NCBI GenBank assembly: GCA_023897205.1
Contig: JAHWDD010000010.1
Span: 1,054,001 to 1,118,000 of the forward strand
Source of the DNA: Exophiala sp. HKRS030
Taxonomy: Eukaryota; Ascomycota; Eurotiomycetes; Chaetothyriales; Herpotrichiellaceae
DNA: 64,000 nucleotides
Direction of reading: 5' to 3'
In this document: positions 19,979-31,990 of the stretch, in pieces
Numbering within the stretch: position 1 is the first letter of the stretch
How the letters are laid out: each line of letters opens with the position of its first letter
Position numbers and translations under genes: made by a program
The notes under the pieces: generated by a model
Told to the model about the DNA's origin: nothing
Seen by the model: only the letters and a program-made list of their open reading frames with translations
Databases searched by the model: none

Positions 19979-22190
19979 TCAATTCCCCTGCTCCTGCTCC
20001 TTCTCCCGCCCCTGCTCCCGCAGTCTCCTCAATTGCTCCCGAACCTCCCCAAGCTCTCGTTGAGCTTCCTCCTTGGCGGTGCGCTCATCGTCCCGTTCGT
20101 CCTCCATGTCATTCCTCTCGGTGAAGTGGTCCCACTTCTCCTCGGTGACCTGGTCAAGTTGCTCGGTGAGCGACGCAACTTGCCCACGAAGCTTCTCCAC
20201 TTCGCCGTCCTTCTTGCTTGTCACCTGGTCGAGCAGAGCCGCATTCATTTGTCGCGACGCGGCCGATAGATCAGCACGCGCCTGAAGTTCTCTAGCGACG
20301 CCCTCGAGGTAAGAATTTCGATGTCTTAGGGCTGCGTTGCCCTCTTCCAGATGTCGAGTGATGTTCTCCAGCTGCTGAATGTGCACGGCCATGTCACGGC
20401 GTGTCCCTTCAGCGTCCAATCTGTGCTGGTCGAGAACTTGCACGTGTCGTCTGAGCTCCACGTTCTCTCGTTCCAGCGCTTGGCATTGACTGTCGACCTC
20501 TTGGAATTGTATCGACATGGTCTGGAGTGCCTGTCGAACGTTCTTGGTCTCCTTTTCGAGACGAGACTTCTCCCGCTGTGCCGTTGCTTTGACCTGCTCG
20601 AGTTCTCGATGCAGGTCTTCAACCTCTTGCTCCTTCACAGCCAGCTGACACTGTTCAAAGTCTGGGAAAGGCTCCAGATCTGGATCACGCTGTGGGAATG
20701 CGAAACGGTTGCCTTCTGACGCAGGAGGAGGCGAACTGGTTGTCGATCCTGTGTTAGGATCGGAGAAGACTCTTTCGACACCGGTTGAGGTTGATTCAAA
20801 GACACGATGACTCTTTGCCGGATGAGCATCGTCAGAACCGTTGCCAGCAGCCGCGGCGTGAGGCCGAGTTCGAGGAAGGCTCAGCCGACCACGCGGAGGT
20901 GGGGAGACGTTCGCATCGTCACTGTCAGAAGATGTGAACGGTGCTTGTCCATCGATGTTGTTGTGGACGGTCGTCTCAGTCTCAGATTGAGAGTCGCTGA
21001 GATAGTCATCTTCGTCATTCACATTCTGAAGATGACTTGGCACACTGGCAACGACTGCCGGTGGAGGTCCGCTGTATGCAGAGGTTGTGGTTTGTCTGAT
21101 GGGCTCTGCTGTCCCAGCCCGAGTCTCAACGCTGTTTGTCCACGTTGAAAAAACGACTTCAGAAGGGAACAACGTTCTGCATTGCTGTCGTCTTGCATGT
21201 TGTTGTCCCACCAGTGTTGTGGGCTTCAGGAAGGGGTTCGACGTCTCAAGTCCTTTGATTGATGATTGCACCTTTTCAAGGATCCAATCATACTTGCCAA
21301 CTTGAGGTTGTCGTTCTTCGGAAAGAAGAAATTTCTGCACCTCGGCGGTAAGAGTTCCAGAGACTGTCTTGATATGAGGCAGTCGAGGGCATGGTGCTGG
21401 AACATTCTTGTTGTCAAGCGTTGTGTGATGTTTCTAGGTGTCATGGTCAGCCACGCGTCTCAAACTGGCGTCTATCGCATGGTAAACGCCGGACATCACT
21501 CACCTTGACGATGGCGTCAATTGCAGATGTTCCCACGCGAGTCAGTGGGTATTTGATGGCCTCTGGCAGCATTTTGAATGGCTGGAGAGCCGCTGACAGA
21601 AGAAGGCGGTACATGACTGTTTACTGAGAGGAGAATAAGGCCTGTCAAACCTTTGTTTCCACTAGATGGTACTCACGATCGAGAGGGATTTCTGTGTTGG
21701 GACGGAAATCAGGTGCCAGAGCGAACCAAAAGCGGTCAGTCTTCACGATGCTGAGTTCAAGGAGACGATGAGTCAAGGCTTGAGTCGCGACAGAAAGAGA
21801 TTCTGGTAAGTGGTATCGGTGATGAGAGAGGAAGATAGAAGAAGACCTGGGGAAGAAGGAGGAAGTGGTAGATGTTGTGGTTCGCGGCGGCAAGGCAGTA
21901 AGTAACAGGGGCAATAAACAAGGCTGTGAATATGTATATAGGGTTAATGAACACAGGATGCACATACACCATGCAACGCATGTGGCGGTGTGTGAAGACA
22001 GAATTCCAGCTTGGAAAGATGGCGCAATGGGCAGTAGCTTGGGCAACAACAACAGACGAGTAGTAAATGCATGTAAGTTGAGTTTCGTGATATCCCGAGT
22101 GCAGATAGCCGTAGTGATGAAAGCGAAGATACCAAACATGCCTACCTGTCTTGAAAGGCAACACGTTTTTGAGAAGGGTCTGCAAGTCTT
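19979..22190 (-). CDS. Coiled-coil protein of unknown function
   Basis: Secure exons are 21846-21677, 21616-21504 and 21433-19979 (introns 60 and 70 nt, good GTGAGT donors). Joined, they read HHRYHLPESLSVATQAL, KTDRFWFALAPDFRPNTE, MYRLLLSAALQPFKMLPEAI, then VQKFLLSEERQPQVGKYDW. A long acidic/Ser-rich linker follows and ~200 residues of heptad-rich coiled coil (ELEQVKATAQREKSRLEKE onward) end in a charged tail at 19979. The 5' end is uncertain: a fragment ending CAAGACAG at 22146 (donor GTAGGC) joins 21846 in frame, but I found no ATG for it. No family recognised; a structural or tethering role is only a guess from the coiled coil. Confidence 0.6.
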
Positions 22191-22453
22191 TGGTGCGTTT
22201 TCAAGAACAATCAAAGAAGGGACAAGGTGTTTGATACACACGAGAGAAGAGAGCCGGTTGTTTGTGGTGAGTGGAGATGAATGTATTGGGGACCGGATGA
22301 CAACTAGCAATCAATTATCGTCGCAAGCCGTCAAGATGATGATTGCACAGAGTCTCAGCCTTGTTTCAGACCATCGGTATAAAATGCTGTACATATATAT
22401 AGATATACATATGTGTGTGTTTTGAGGGCTTTCTTCGTGGCTGGCTCTTTATT

Positions 22454-23294
22454 TTAAACATTCTCGCCTGCGGCCCTGCGGATGCAGGATATGATAAAGT
22501 CCGGATTGCTCAAGAATGGGGAGTGACCCTCTTGACATCGTTCGACTTGGAAAGCGCCCTCTGCTTCCGCGATGATTCGTTCTTGGATGCTTGGTAACAA
22601 GGCAAGGTCGTTCTCGGTGACGATGTAAGTGCTCGGGATCTCTTTGTATGGAGTCCATGTGGCTGGCGTGATCAATGTACCGAGAGAATGTGATCCGATC
22701 AATTCCAAGGCTTCTTTCACGTCTTTGGGGTCGCAGCGGTTGTATAAGCGCTCTTTGCCGAGTTCTTTGTCGGTCGGCACCAAGTTACCGTCCTAAAACC
22801 CTCGTCGTTAGTGTTGTGACAATTGCACTTGAAGAAACCACAGGTCAACATACCTCATCAGCCTTCATAGTCTTCATTTGCATCTCTGCAGCCTTGATTT
22901 CCTCTTCAGTAACGGGTTTGCAGGCTTCTTGGAATATCTGGCCCTCCTTGACAGGCACGGAACACATATATATCAGCCTCGTCACAGAGGTCTTGAAGCC
23001 CTGCGCTTCTCGCGCCTTCTTGCCCAAGCCCTTGACGCCTTCACCCATCGGAAGACCACCATATGAATGTCCTATGGTAATGACATCCTTGCCCGCATCC
23101 AGATTCTGTAACACAGCCTCTCTAACAGCTGCTGCGTCCTTCTCCCACGAAGGAGTTGCTGGCTTAGCATCCACCGAAGGCAGTGATACACCGACAGCGT
23201 CGTAGCTGAGTTTGAGTAGTCCGTTGATGACTTTCTTGTAGTGCTGGGGCTTGTGCCACGCTCCGGGGACAAGGACAATTGCAGGTTTTGACAT
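22454..23294 (-). CDS. Alpha/beta hydrolase
   Basis: Exons 23294-22854 and 22792-22454 with a 61-nt intron (GTATGT..TAG) give 259 aa. The start MSKPAIVLVPGAWHKPQHY has the oxyanion-strand signature. The nucleophile elbow is GHSYGG with Ser77. Asp209 (TENDLAL) and His237 (QEGHSPFLS) are the likely acid and base. It belongs to the small esterase-like group (AB_hydrolase_6 type) common in fungal accessory metabolism; the substrate is unknown. A Zn2Cys6 regulator lies 0.5 kb upstream on the same strand. Confidence 0.85.
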
Positions 23295-23805
23295 TTTGGT
23301 AGTGTTGCGGTGGGTAAAAACTTTTCAAGGTCTGACAGAGAATTGAAATGGAAATCAAAATCTCCGGAAGCTCAAGTACCTCGTAGTTCGAACCTGTCGT
23401 TCATATTTATACAGATAGAAGAATTGGCTGTGTTCTTGCCGACATTTGCCGACACTTGTAAACGCAGTGTGGCCTATGAGAGTCTTCGATTGCGAGATCG
23501 GGCCCGACCCTTCTCAAGTAGGGGTCAAAACAATGCTGGACTCGGCCTAATGCTGCGCTGTCGTAGCGATTTCGTTGATCATTTGTGGTTGATCTTGGAA
23601 TCTTTGTTGCAGGAACAAAGACTTGTGTTTGCATGGACAAGGGGTAGTGGTGGTAGCGAAAAAGGTACCAAGATCAAACGTGGCCCGTGCGTTGACAACA
23701 CCAGGGGTCGGAGCCGACTGCGCGTTTTCTCGTTTTTCTCGTTTTCTGCTGGGGTTTTGTTTGGGCCTCGGAACTCGCTGGTAACGAAGCTTGAAACACA
23801 AGATT
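23295..23805. other. Intergenic, promoter side of the hydrolase
   Basis: 511 bp with only short open frames on both strands. No motif recognised. Confidence 0.45.
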
Positions 23806-26025
23806 TTAGGTAGACCAGCATTCAGACAGGATGTCCCCGTGATCTCTCATCAATTGTTGAAGAGCTACACCTGCAATCCTTGACCCACTCACGGTAACTT
23901 TTAGGGAGACAAGAGCCTTCATAAGGATACGGACTTGATGATCCCAAACGCCATCGAATATCAGCCCAGAATCGGAAAGTAATTGAAGGTCGATGCTTTG
24001 TGCAATTGCCATCTTAAGGGTTGCCACCACCATGGCGGGCGTGATATGACACGCAGTGATTGGAATGTCGGCGCTCAAGCCACTATCTGGCTTCCATGCT
24101 CCCGGAGTTGGTAATGTTCTCACGCATTCTACCGTTCGTGTGAGTGCTGAAATGGCTTGCTGCTGATGATGCCGAAGCATCGAGACGAACTTTTGGTACA
24201 GAACTTCGTTGCTGGCTGTCATAGACTGTACAGTATCAGTGACAACGAGGACTCCGAGGTACCAAAAGAACATCAGTACAACTAGGTCGAGTGTATTAGC
24301 AAATCTCCCGTATCACAGACGTCAACAAAATCGCTAATGGGACCGATACATACCCCAAAACTTGGTAGAGCCGACGGGCAAATGCGCTGTGCTTTCCAGA
24401 GGGAAGTCCAGAAGGATATGGTATGTCGCTTCGTAATCATCAATAGCTGCGAAAATCGACGAAGTAGACTTCATTACTGTTTCGCTGGTCCTTGACGCCT
24501 CATTTTTGAACCGACTTATCTGTCTCCATACATGAGCGGAGTTTGCGAGTGCTTCTCTGCAGATATCAGGAAAGCCACCTTCCACTTTAATGATATCTGC
24601 CTGAGACAACGAGAATTTTCGTTGCCTGGGGATATCTAGCATCCTGCATGGCCGTTGTGTAAAGAGGCTCACCACTGTGTCTCGAAGATATCCAAACCAC
24701 AGAGCAATGTTCAAGCTTGCTTCGACAAGCCCTGCGTATTCAGAGACAGGGCCTAGGGTGGCACAGTACTTGCGAAGAGGTGCCTCCAGAGCTAACAGCT
24801 TGTCCAGACCAAGGTCGAGGAACTCGTGGTCGGATGGGCCAGTTATTTCTTGTGGCACATCGATAGTGTCAAAGAGAAGAGTAGCATACACCACCCTGAA
24901 AGAGTAAATTGACCTGGAGTCATTGATTAATGATCGCGCATTATGCCATGCATCAACGAATTCTTCAGTCTCTTGCTGTATGTTTCCGTTGGGCGTTGAA
25001 AGAAACGCCCCCAAAGGTGACATAGTGTCAGACATTGACAGCCACTGAAACGAGAATGCTCTCAGAACCGCTTTGAGAATTTCGTCAGAATGCTTCCTAT
25101 CGGCTGAGCTGAGTGGGATGCCCCATAAATCATTGAAATGATCTAGAAAGCGAAAAGCCCCGATTACTCTCATCCTCGGTGTCGTACTTCCCAGGGGTAG
25201 GCGTTGCGATCGTACTTGCAAATCTGATGTATCTGCACATGGCGCAGAGGCGATTCGCGGAGTATTAGAATATGGATCTGAGTCTGGGAGACCCTTGTTG
25301 TGAATTTCCCACACGGAAGCGGAATACTTGACATGCGAGGGTGGAATGTTCTCTTCCAATTCGTATCGATATCGGCCTGTATACATGTTGCAATTGTAGT
25401 CCAAGAAGACCGAACCAGCTCCAACAGTTATCGTTTCGTATATCTGAGACAAGTGCTCGTCAAGGATAGTCGCATTTGATTTGGAATTCAGCAGGTGCGT
25501 TGGGCTGTTGAATGCACAGCCAACGACTGATCTTGTTCTGTATTGCGAATGGTTCTGCGGTGACGCCAATGGAACAACATCACCAGATAGTGCAAGGGAA
25601 TCTGTGGTTTGGGGGAGTAATAGCGACGTAGACAAATCGAATTGATCGATGCCATCTAGGTCGAAATCAAGCCAAGGTAACAAATCACTGTCACCAGGAT
25701 CGAAAGCCATTGAAGTTTCAATGGCTGAAACCTCATTGACAATGCCATTACGGACGGTTCTGCTCGAGTCCGATGATTGTGGTGTTAAGCTCGAAGCCTG
25801 AGAGTCATTCAGTCGTGCTTTCCTGTCTGCTCGTCCCTTGGATTGGGATGCCGCAAAGTTGAAAGTGCATGTGTATCCCAACCTTTCACAATTGAAGCAG
25901 ATGCTACTACTGGAATCGCCTTCATTGTTGGGAGTTTCTAACAAACAGCGACGTTTCGAGTGCCGACATTGATCACAGCTCGCATTTTGACGTCGAGAAG
26001 AGCGTGTGATGCGTGAGCTGGGCAT
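23806..26025 (-). CDS. Zn2Cys6 transcription factor
   Basis: Exons 26025-24354 and 24281-23806 with a 72-nt intron (GTATGT..TAG) give 715 aa. ATG 26025 (MPSSRITRSSRRQNASCDQC) is the only in-frame ATG before the finger; the open frame extends upstream from a TTG. Zn2Cys6 residues are C17, C20, C27, C43, C46 and C53 (CDQCRHSKRRC and CFNCERLGYTC), with a long loop. The fungal middle region contains RFLDHFNDLWGIPLS and AVLRAFSFQWLSMSD. The C-terminal part reads FWVVLMFFWYLGVLVV and IAGVALQQLMRDHGDIL. It probably acts on a nearby gene such as the alpha/beta hydrolase; this is inference from position. Confidence 0.85.
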
Positions 26026-26775
26026 CGCCCCTAAGGAGCCAAGTGATGTTGATGCGAGGTTGGGCGCACTTAGGCCAAAAGCCAATGCACCTGTGGTATA
26101 TTCAAAAGGCGCTCTGTTTCAGGGAATGGAAAACTTCTATCATGGTGTAAAGGAGCGCGAGGCACTTGCTGAATGTCTACCGTCAGTCGTATGAAGCTGA
26201 TTTTGATCTCATCTTTCGAGTGGAAGCCAAGAATGCACGGATGTAGCGTAACTAGCGGTAAGTACAGTATTAGTTATTTGTTAAGCGACGCATTAGGGCT
26301 CAATAGGGCTGAAGACCACTATAAGAGGCAGGTGGTGGTCGCCTAAATCGTTGGCCGGGGCGTAACTTTCTAGTTAAACGACGCCAGCAACGCGCCCTAC
26401 AGCGGTTACCTAAATTCTTACAGTCGCCGCTTAGACAATACTTGTGTCTGAATGAGTCAGCGAAAGAAAAGGAATAGGGCAGCGAGTGCATTTCCTTACT
26501 ACCCCTTTTCTCACTCACAAAGTGAAGCTTGAGGAGAGCATTACGGAGTAAAGAGTTGCATAACCTGACTGCGCCCACTCGGAGACTAGCCCGAGGGGGC
26601 CAGGAATGGATTCTGGTTAACCTGAACATCCCTCTGTGGGTGCTGTTTGAAAACCTAGATGAAGATTGAATCGCAGCCTCCTGGGCTGTCTATGTCTATG
26701 CTGATGATGCTAACTGAATTATGATAGCCCAACAGTCCGGAAACGCACTGCCAATATTTCAATTGCACGCTCAGC
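26026..26775. other. Intergenic 750 bp, possibly repeat-derived
   Basis: No supported gene. A minus-strand open frame (26300-26629) is basic and lacks motifs. The stretch holds GCGTAACT twice, the motif TACGGAGTA at 26542-26550 (reverse complement of TACTCCGTA near the left end) and related TTAAGCGACGC / TTAAACGACGC words. These hint at an old repeat, but no terminal repeats or target duplications are clear. Confidence 0.35.
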
Positions 26776-28566
26776 ATGGCGTCTGCCACAGACATCATCA
26801 CTTACGTGGGTGTTCCGCTGGCCGTCCTCGGCGTGTTACCCATCCTCTACACTTTTATGCTCGCGGTCCTCACACAACGACGGATCCGCGCTTCATTGCT
26901 CAGACACGGTCACCGACCAGTCAGCAGGACCCGCCCCAACGATGGTTTTACCATTCGAAGTTCTCCCATGACAAGTCTCATCGAGGTGGAATTGCCTAGA
27001 TACACCATTGCACCACTGGAGAGAAACCATGACGACTACTGGAAGTCTACCGACTCGGGTGAGGATCAGACGGAGGAAGATCACAGACTGCTAGGAAGGG
27101 CGGAAACTACAATGAGCATGATGGAGGAAGGCCGCGTATTGGGGTTCCTCCGTGGTGGCAGTTGGAGGGCGTTCCACTGGAAGAGGTTGATCGTAGGCAG
27201 AAAACTGTATAGGATACAATATGAAGATGAGCTTCGCGAACCACCTGCCGAGACTGAATTTTCTGAACTCGTCCATTTCCTGCTCGACTGGGGTGCTATA
27301 CCTGACGCAATGGGTTGGGAAAAACTCAAGTCGGGCGGATTGTGGACTCCTGCTGGAACGATCCTTCTACGCAAGCCAGGAGATGAGGAAGACAAGACGG
27401 GAAGGAATACAGACTGGGTGTTGAGAACAACCGTGCCAGATGAGAGCGACGGAATCCTGAGTGTCACCATCCGATGGACGAAAGAAATGGCTGCATTGGC
27501 AAATACCCGAGGCGTCGCGAGTCTGCCTCCAGGCTGGGGACGACTCGACCAGCCCCAACAACTCGAGCCACGGGACAAGCTCAAGGAGGAAACCAAAGAT
27601 CTACCATCTCGAATCGAGGAAATGAAAGCCGCAGACAAATACAGCATGGATAGCTCGAGTCTTCGGTTCCGAACAGAAGATAACCGCGTGCAACGAGTCC
27701 ACTGGGAACAAAAGCACATTGAGACAGGTTTTATCAGTGAACCCTTTCCAACATATGAACGGTCGATGGCATCTCTCTGGTTCACATGTGCATCATCAGC
27801 CTTACTATCCCGCAAACAGTCCAACGGCGGCCTGTGGGCATTTGACATCCCAGCGGACGTTCGAACATTTGTCCGTAAAGAGTCGATCCCCTGCGGCATC
27901 CTAGTAACACTAGGCATCCTCGCCGAAACAGACGCGCCGCAATGGTCGTCGGAACCGGAGAGCGCATTACGTGATGCGACAATCAACATGTCGAACAAGC
28001 ACTTGCAACGTTTCCAGGCACGAGTTGCTGCCGAACGACTCGAAGCCACCATGGCCCCTGAGCAAGCGAGAATACACCGCATGAACCGAGAAGCGGCCGA
28101 GCGACGCGATCAAATGAACGATATGACTGAGTCGTTCCGGGCCCGTGAAGAGCGCATCGAGCGTCGCCTTCAAGAAGCAATCGGGAGTCCCCGCATGAGC
28201 ATCAAGGCCGTCTCCGAGGCATGTCTCGCTTGGCTGATCCAACAAGGCGAAGTAGGTCGCGAGTGGACGGTGGACCAAGTTGCTGAGGCTGTGCTCTATC
28301 TCCTTGTGGTCGACCGAAGCAGCAACGACGAAGGTGAGGCAAAGAAAATCTCCAAGATCCTCGACGAGTGGCAGTCCTGGGCCGCAGCGGGAGGCATGAA
28401 GAAGCAACAAGTAAAACTGCTCGAGGAGAATAAGACGGCGTTTTGCTTTGCTGCAGCCCTTGTAGCTATTGTGAGCGAGAGTACGGAATCCAACACCGGC
28501 CACGGAAAGGGGGGTGCAGATATGTTGGAGTGCTTGAGACTATGGCGAAAGGTGCGCCTAGGATGA
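26776..28566 (+). CDS. Unrecognised fungal membrane-anchored protein
   Basis: A single exon of 596 aa with ATG 26776. Residues about 7-33 form one N-terminal membrane segment (IITYVGVPLAVLGVLPILYT). The large remainder is soluble: SLIEVELPRYTIAPLER, GSWRAFHWKRLIVGRKL, ELVHFLLDWGAIPDAMGW, SVTIRWTKEMAALANTRG, then a helical region (RIHRMNREAAERRDQMND) and a C-terminal helical domain (DQVAEAVLYLLVVDRSS). I recognise no characterised family, although it has the look of proteins conserved among filamentous ascomycetes. A 333-aa antisense open frame (27081-28082) is a shadow of this gene. Confidence 0.7.
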   Translation: MASATDIITYVGVPLAVLGVLPILYTFMLAVLTQRRIRASLLRHGHRPVSRTRPNDGFTIRSSPMTSLIEVELPRYTIAPLERNHDDYWKSTDSGEDQTEEDHRLLGRAETTMSMMEEGRVLGFLRGGSWRAFHWKRLIVGRKLYRIQYEDELREPPAETEFSELVHFLLDWGAIPDAMGWEKLKSGGLWTPAGTILLRKPGDEEDKTGRNTDWVLRTTVPDESDGILSVTIRWTKEMAALANTRGVASLPPGWGRLDQPQQLEPRDKLKEETKDLPSRIEEMKAADKYSMDSSSLRFRTEDNRVQRVHWEQKHIETGFISEPFPTYERSMASLWFTCASSALLSRKQSNGGLWAFDIPADVRTFVRKESIPCGILVTLGILAETDAPQWSSEPESALRDATINMSNKHLQRFQARVAAERLEATMAPEQARIHRMNREAAERRDQMNDMTESFRAREERIERRLQEAIGSPRMSIKAVSEACLAWLIQQGEVGREWTVDQVAEAVLYLLVVDRSSNDEGEAKKISKILDEWQSWAAAGGMKKQQVKLLEENKTAFCFAAALVAIVSESTESNTGHGKGGADMLECLRLWRKVRLG

Positions 28567-29180
28567 GGAAGAACTTGTCCTTGTAACATAGTGTACCACG
28601 TAACGATCTTACCCTATTCAATGATTGCAGTCGCTGTGTCCTTACCCGAAGTTTGACGCTCGTGTTAGAGTCGCACCCTGCGGTAGTTGAAAGCGGAAAA
28701 GCTACGGGGTATTGAGATGTGAGATGTATTCTTTGAATTTGTTCTGACGATGTATACCAGAGTAGCGCCTCGAGTCGTCGAGTGAGAATCTACGTTGAAG
28801 TATTTAGACATCGGAGTCCGGAGAATCTTGAGACCGATATTGCTTCGGTGGTTGACCGGCTTACTCCATGGTATTTGATTTGCGTCCATTTGATATCACA
28901 ACCTTGCGTGCTCACGAGAGATAAGACATGATCGTGTCATCTAAGGAGTCCCTTGTTTGTTTCTGTAATAAACTATCAGGACGTTTTCTGGGTAAATAAG
29001 TCAGCAACTATCACGCTCACTACTCGCCCTGCCATTGTATCAAACAAATCCCCTTTTGTTGGATATCCACGAGACGAGGCTTTCCGCACGACATCATTGG
29101 TGATAATGGACAAGCGGAGCTTCTTGATCCTTATCACATCATTTCAAATGACAGTATAAGAAGACTCTTGTGCTACAACA
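28567..29180. other. Intergenic, upstream of the PTR2-type transporter
   Basis: 614 bp with no coding signal. It should contain the transporter promoter. Confidence 0.45.
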
Positions 29181-31295
29181 ATGCAGCAAATCGAGCTCAG
29201 AGCCCTGCAGGACGGGTGCTCTCGACGAGGCTCGACCAATTCCGAGCGTTCGGATTCGGAGACGATATATTTCAGAGGTACACTCCCCGAAGCGAAAGCA
29301 GTCAGCAGCACAGCTGGAGATGAGTACTCGCCGACCGACGAGGAATTGAAGACTCTCCCACGCGTGGCCGACCGCATCTCGTGGAGCGTCTACACGGTCG
29401 CATTCGTCGAGCTCTGCGAACGCTTTTCGTATTACGGCACTCAGATCCTGTTTCAGAACTTTGTTCAGCGGAAACGACTCACGCCCACGGGCGCGGCGCT
29501 GAACCCTAGCGGCGACTCGAACAACAACCCTGGCGCACTCGGTCGAGGACAACAGACGGCGACGGCTCTCAGCACTTTTTTTGCTTTTTGGTGCTATGTC
29601 ACACCTCTGCTGGGCGCGTGGCTCGCCGATACTTATTTTGGAAGGTAAAGTCTCCAGCACACGATATGTATATATCTCTCTCACTCGCTTCTACCATCCT
29701 AACAAGGCCCTCTCTGTCTCATGTTTCTCCTATTGGAGAGTCGTCTCGGTAGCAGACGAGCTAATGCAAAGTGTGCGTGTATATTCAGGTACAAAATGAT
29801 CATGATATCCATTCTTTGTGCTCTGGCAGGACACTTCATCCTCGTTGCCGGCGCCACACCTTCGTCCCTACAACACCCCGACTCGGCGCTGGCAAAATTC
29901 ATCGTGGGCATTATCGTCTTCGGCCTCGGGACGGGAGGTTTCAAACCCAACATTTCGCCCTTGATCGCGGAGCAAATCGTCGTCGACGGCAAACTTCGCA
30001 TCGAGACCGGCTCAAAAGGCGAGCGCGTCATTGTCGACCCGGCCCAAACGTCGGCGCGGGTCTACAACTGGTTCTACCTCTTCATCAACATCGGCGCGTT
30101 GCTTGGCCAGCTCTCAATGTCCTACGCGGCCTTGTACATAGGATACTACCTCGCCTTCCTCCTGCCGACAATCCTGTTCCTACTTTGCCCTCTCGTTCTC
30201 ATCGTGTTCAAGAAAACCTATCGTCTCAACCCACCCCAGGGCTCCGTGCTCGGACCGGCCCTTCACTTCATCTTCTACGCCACGAGGGGTCGATGGTCCT
30301 TCAACCCTATCCGCACGATACGTAACCTTCGGACGCACGATGTCTGGAACGCGGCGCGACCGTCGCGGATACCTGCCGGCCGTCGACCGAACTGGATGAC
30401 GTTCGACGACGCCTGGGTCGCCGAGCTGCGTCGGGGTGTGCAGGCGTGTACCGTCTTCCTCTGGATGCCCGTCTACTGGCTCACGTACAACCAGCTCCAG
30501 AACAACCTGATCTCGCAGGCCGACACGATGCGGCACACCGGCATCCCACCGGAGATCGTGAGCAACTTTGACCCTCTCGCGCTGATCATCCTCATTCCAT
30601 TGTGCGACCTTCTCGTCTACCCTGCCCTGCGCAAGTCCGGGTGGGTTCGCGTCACGCCGATCCGTAAAATCACGCTGGGGTTCTGGTTCGGGAGCGCCGC
30701 CATGATCTACGCCGCCTCTTTGCAGCGGTACATTTACACACACAACGAGTGCGGAATGTATCCTAACGAGGGGCTACCTTCGAATAGCAACCGTGCCGGT
30801 GGTGGTCCCGGTGCCGCAGCGGGTGTTGAAGACTGCGCGCCCGCCGATGTGAGTATATGGTGGCAAACACCCATATACGTTCTCATAGCGACGAGCGAGA
30901 TTCTCGCCAGCGTGACGGTGCTGGAGTACGCCTTCACCAAAGCCCCGCGGAACATGAGGAGCATGGTGCAGGCGTTCGGCCTGTGCATGACTGCGGCAGC
31001 CAACATCATTGGAGAAGCATTGATTTGGCTCGCGAGGGATCCGTTGCTTGTATGGAACTATGCACTTATGGGCGTCGTCGCTGCGGTTGCTGGTGGACTG
31101 GTGTGGAAGGTCCATGGGCATTTGGACGACGTGGAGGATGCGATGAATCTGTTGCCTGAGGGGCACGTTGGTGTCGAGACTACGAGGGGAGCAAGTGTGG
31201 ATCTTAGACGGCGTAGAGAGAGTATGGATGAAGAAGGTTCGGATGGGAGTGAGGCAGAGGAGGAGGATCAGCTTATGCAAAATGTTCGGACCTGA
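29181..31295 (+). CDS. POT/PTR2-family proton-coupled oligopeptide transporter
   Basis: Exons 29181-29644 and 29789-31295 with a 144-nt intron (GTAAAG..CAG) give 656 aa. After a polar N-terminus comes the first-helix motif VELCERFSYYGTQILFQNF, then TATALSTFFAFWCYVTPLLG and ADTYFGR-YKMI. The POT signature region is FGLGTGGFKPNISPLIAEQ, with ARVYNWFYLFINIGALLG after it. QACTVFLWMPVYWLTYNQ and SEILASVTVLEYAFTKAPRN follow, then an acidic C-terminal tail. It imports di/tripeptides (or related substrates) with protons at the plasma membrane. Third positions are strongly GC-rich compared with the regulatory genes nearby. Confidence 0.9.
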
Positions 31296-31438
31296 ATGGT
31301 CGACGGAATGCATATTAGCATGTATTATTTTTGGGAAAAGTTCTTGTCATAACCCTATAGATATGACCAGGCATGTGATGGAGCATAACGAAACAATGCA
31401 ATAAGCCTCTGATCGGTCAAATGCGTGTTTTTGTTCAT

Positions 31439-31990
31439 TCAGAAATCCCCAAACGCCGTCAAAGCGAATAATAGACCAAAGCTAATTTTGAACGCCGCAT
31501 TGTCGTTGATCGCACTTCGCAGGTCGATGTTCTTGAAATACCGTTGTAGGCGTTCGACCGGGATAAAGTTGTAGCCTTTGCGAGCGGCGTACTGCCAAAA
31601 GACGATCCCCAACCCGATTATCAGTGTCAACATGCTTGAGAAAGCCGACAAGACTACCCCCGCCCCTAGACCGAGTATGGCTCCTAAGCTGATCTGCTTG
31701 ACGGCCGCGGGGTTGAGTGTCCTTCCATCTTTTGTCAATGGGTTTCTGGCATCTCGGGAATGTGTATAGGGAGTACTGCTGAACTCGGCGGCTTGAGGAG
31801 AATAAGGTGAGGTGTCCAGTCGAGCTGTGCTTGAGGGATGAAGGAAAGGTGCAGCGCCCAGAGAGGCACCAAACGCGACCAGCACCGGTCGACTGAGTGG
31901 TGACCGCACTCGTGCCCTTGCGGCAGTGGGTATTGATTTGGCGATCGAGGGGAATGCGGAGGGTCGGAAGGCTGCTGGTCTGAGAAGCAT
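31439..31990 (-). CDS. FUN14-family mitochondrial membrane protein
   Basis: A single exon of 183 aa with ATG 31990. The N-terminus is rich in Arg/Ser/Ala (MLLRPAAFRPSAFPSIAKSI), compatible with mitochondrial targeting. The C-terminal half is the FUN14 domain: LNPAAVKQISLGAILGLGAG, VVLSAFSSMLTLIIGLGIVF, WQYAARKGYNFIPVERLQRY and a last hydrophobic segment FKISFGLLFALTAFGDF. Family members include FUNDC1-type proteins; FUNDC1 is a mitophagy receptor, but a mitophagy role cannot be read from this sequence. It ends 143 bp from the convergent transporter gene. Confidence 0.85.
   Translation of the reverse strand: MLLRPAAFRPSAFPSIAKSIPTAARARVRSPLSRPVLVAFGASLGAAPFLHPSSTARLDTSPYSPQAAEFSSTPYTHSRDARNPLTKDGRTLNPAAVKQISLGAILGLGAGVVLSAFSSMLTLIIGLGIVFWQYAARKGYNFIPVERLQRYFKNIDLRSAINDNAAFKISFGLLFALTAFGDF

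Noticed and set aside
21865..22425. 186-aa plus-strand ORF
   Set aside because: Runs antisense to the probable 5' intron of the coiled-coil gene; composition and start codon are unconvincing.
26300..26629. 109-aa basic minus-strand ORF as a transposon protein
   Set aside because: No transposase, integrase or reverse-transcriptase motif and no flanking terminal repeats could be defined.
27081..28082. 333-aa minus-strand open frame
   Set aside because: Antisense shadow of the 596-aa gene; no motifs, and the sense frame is longer and protein-like.
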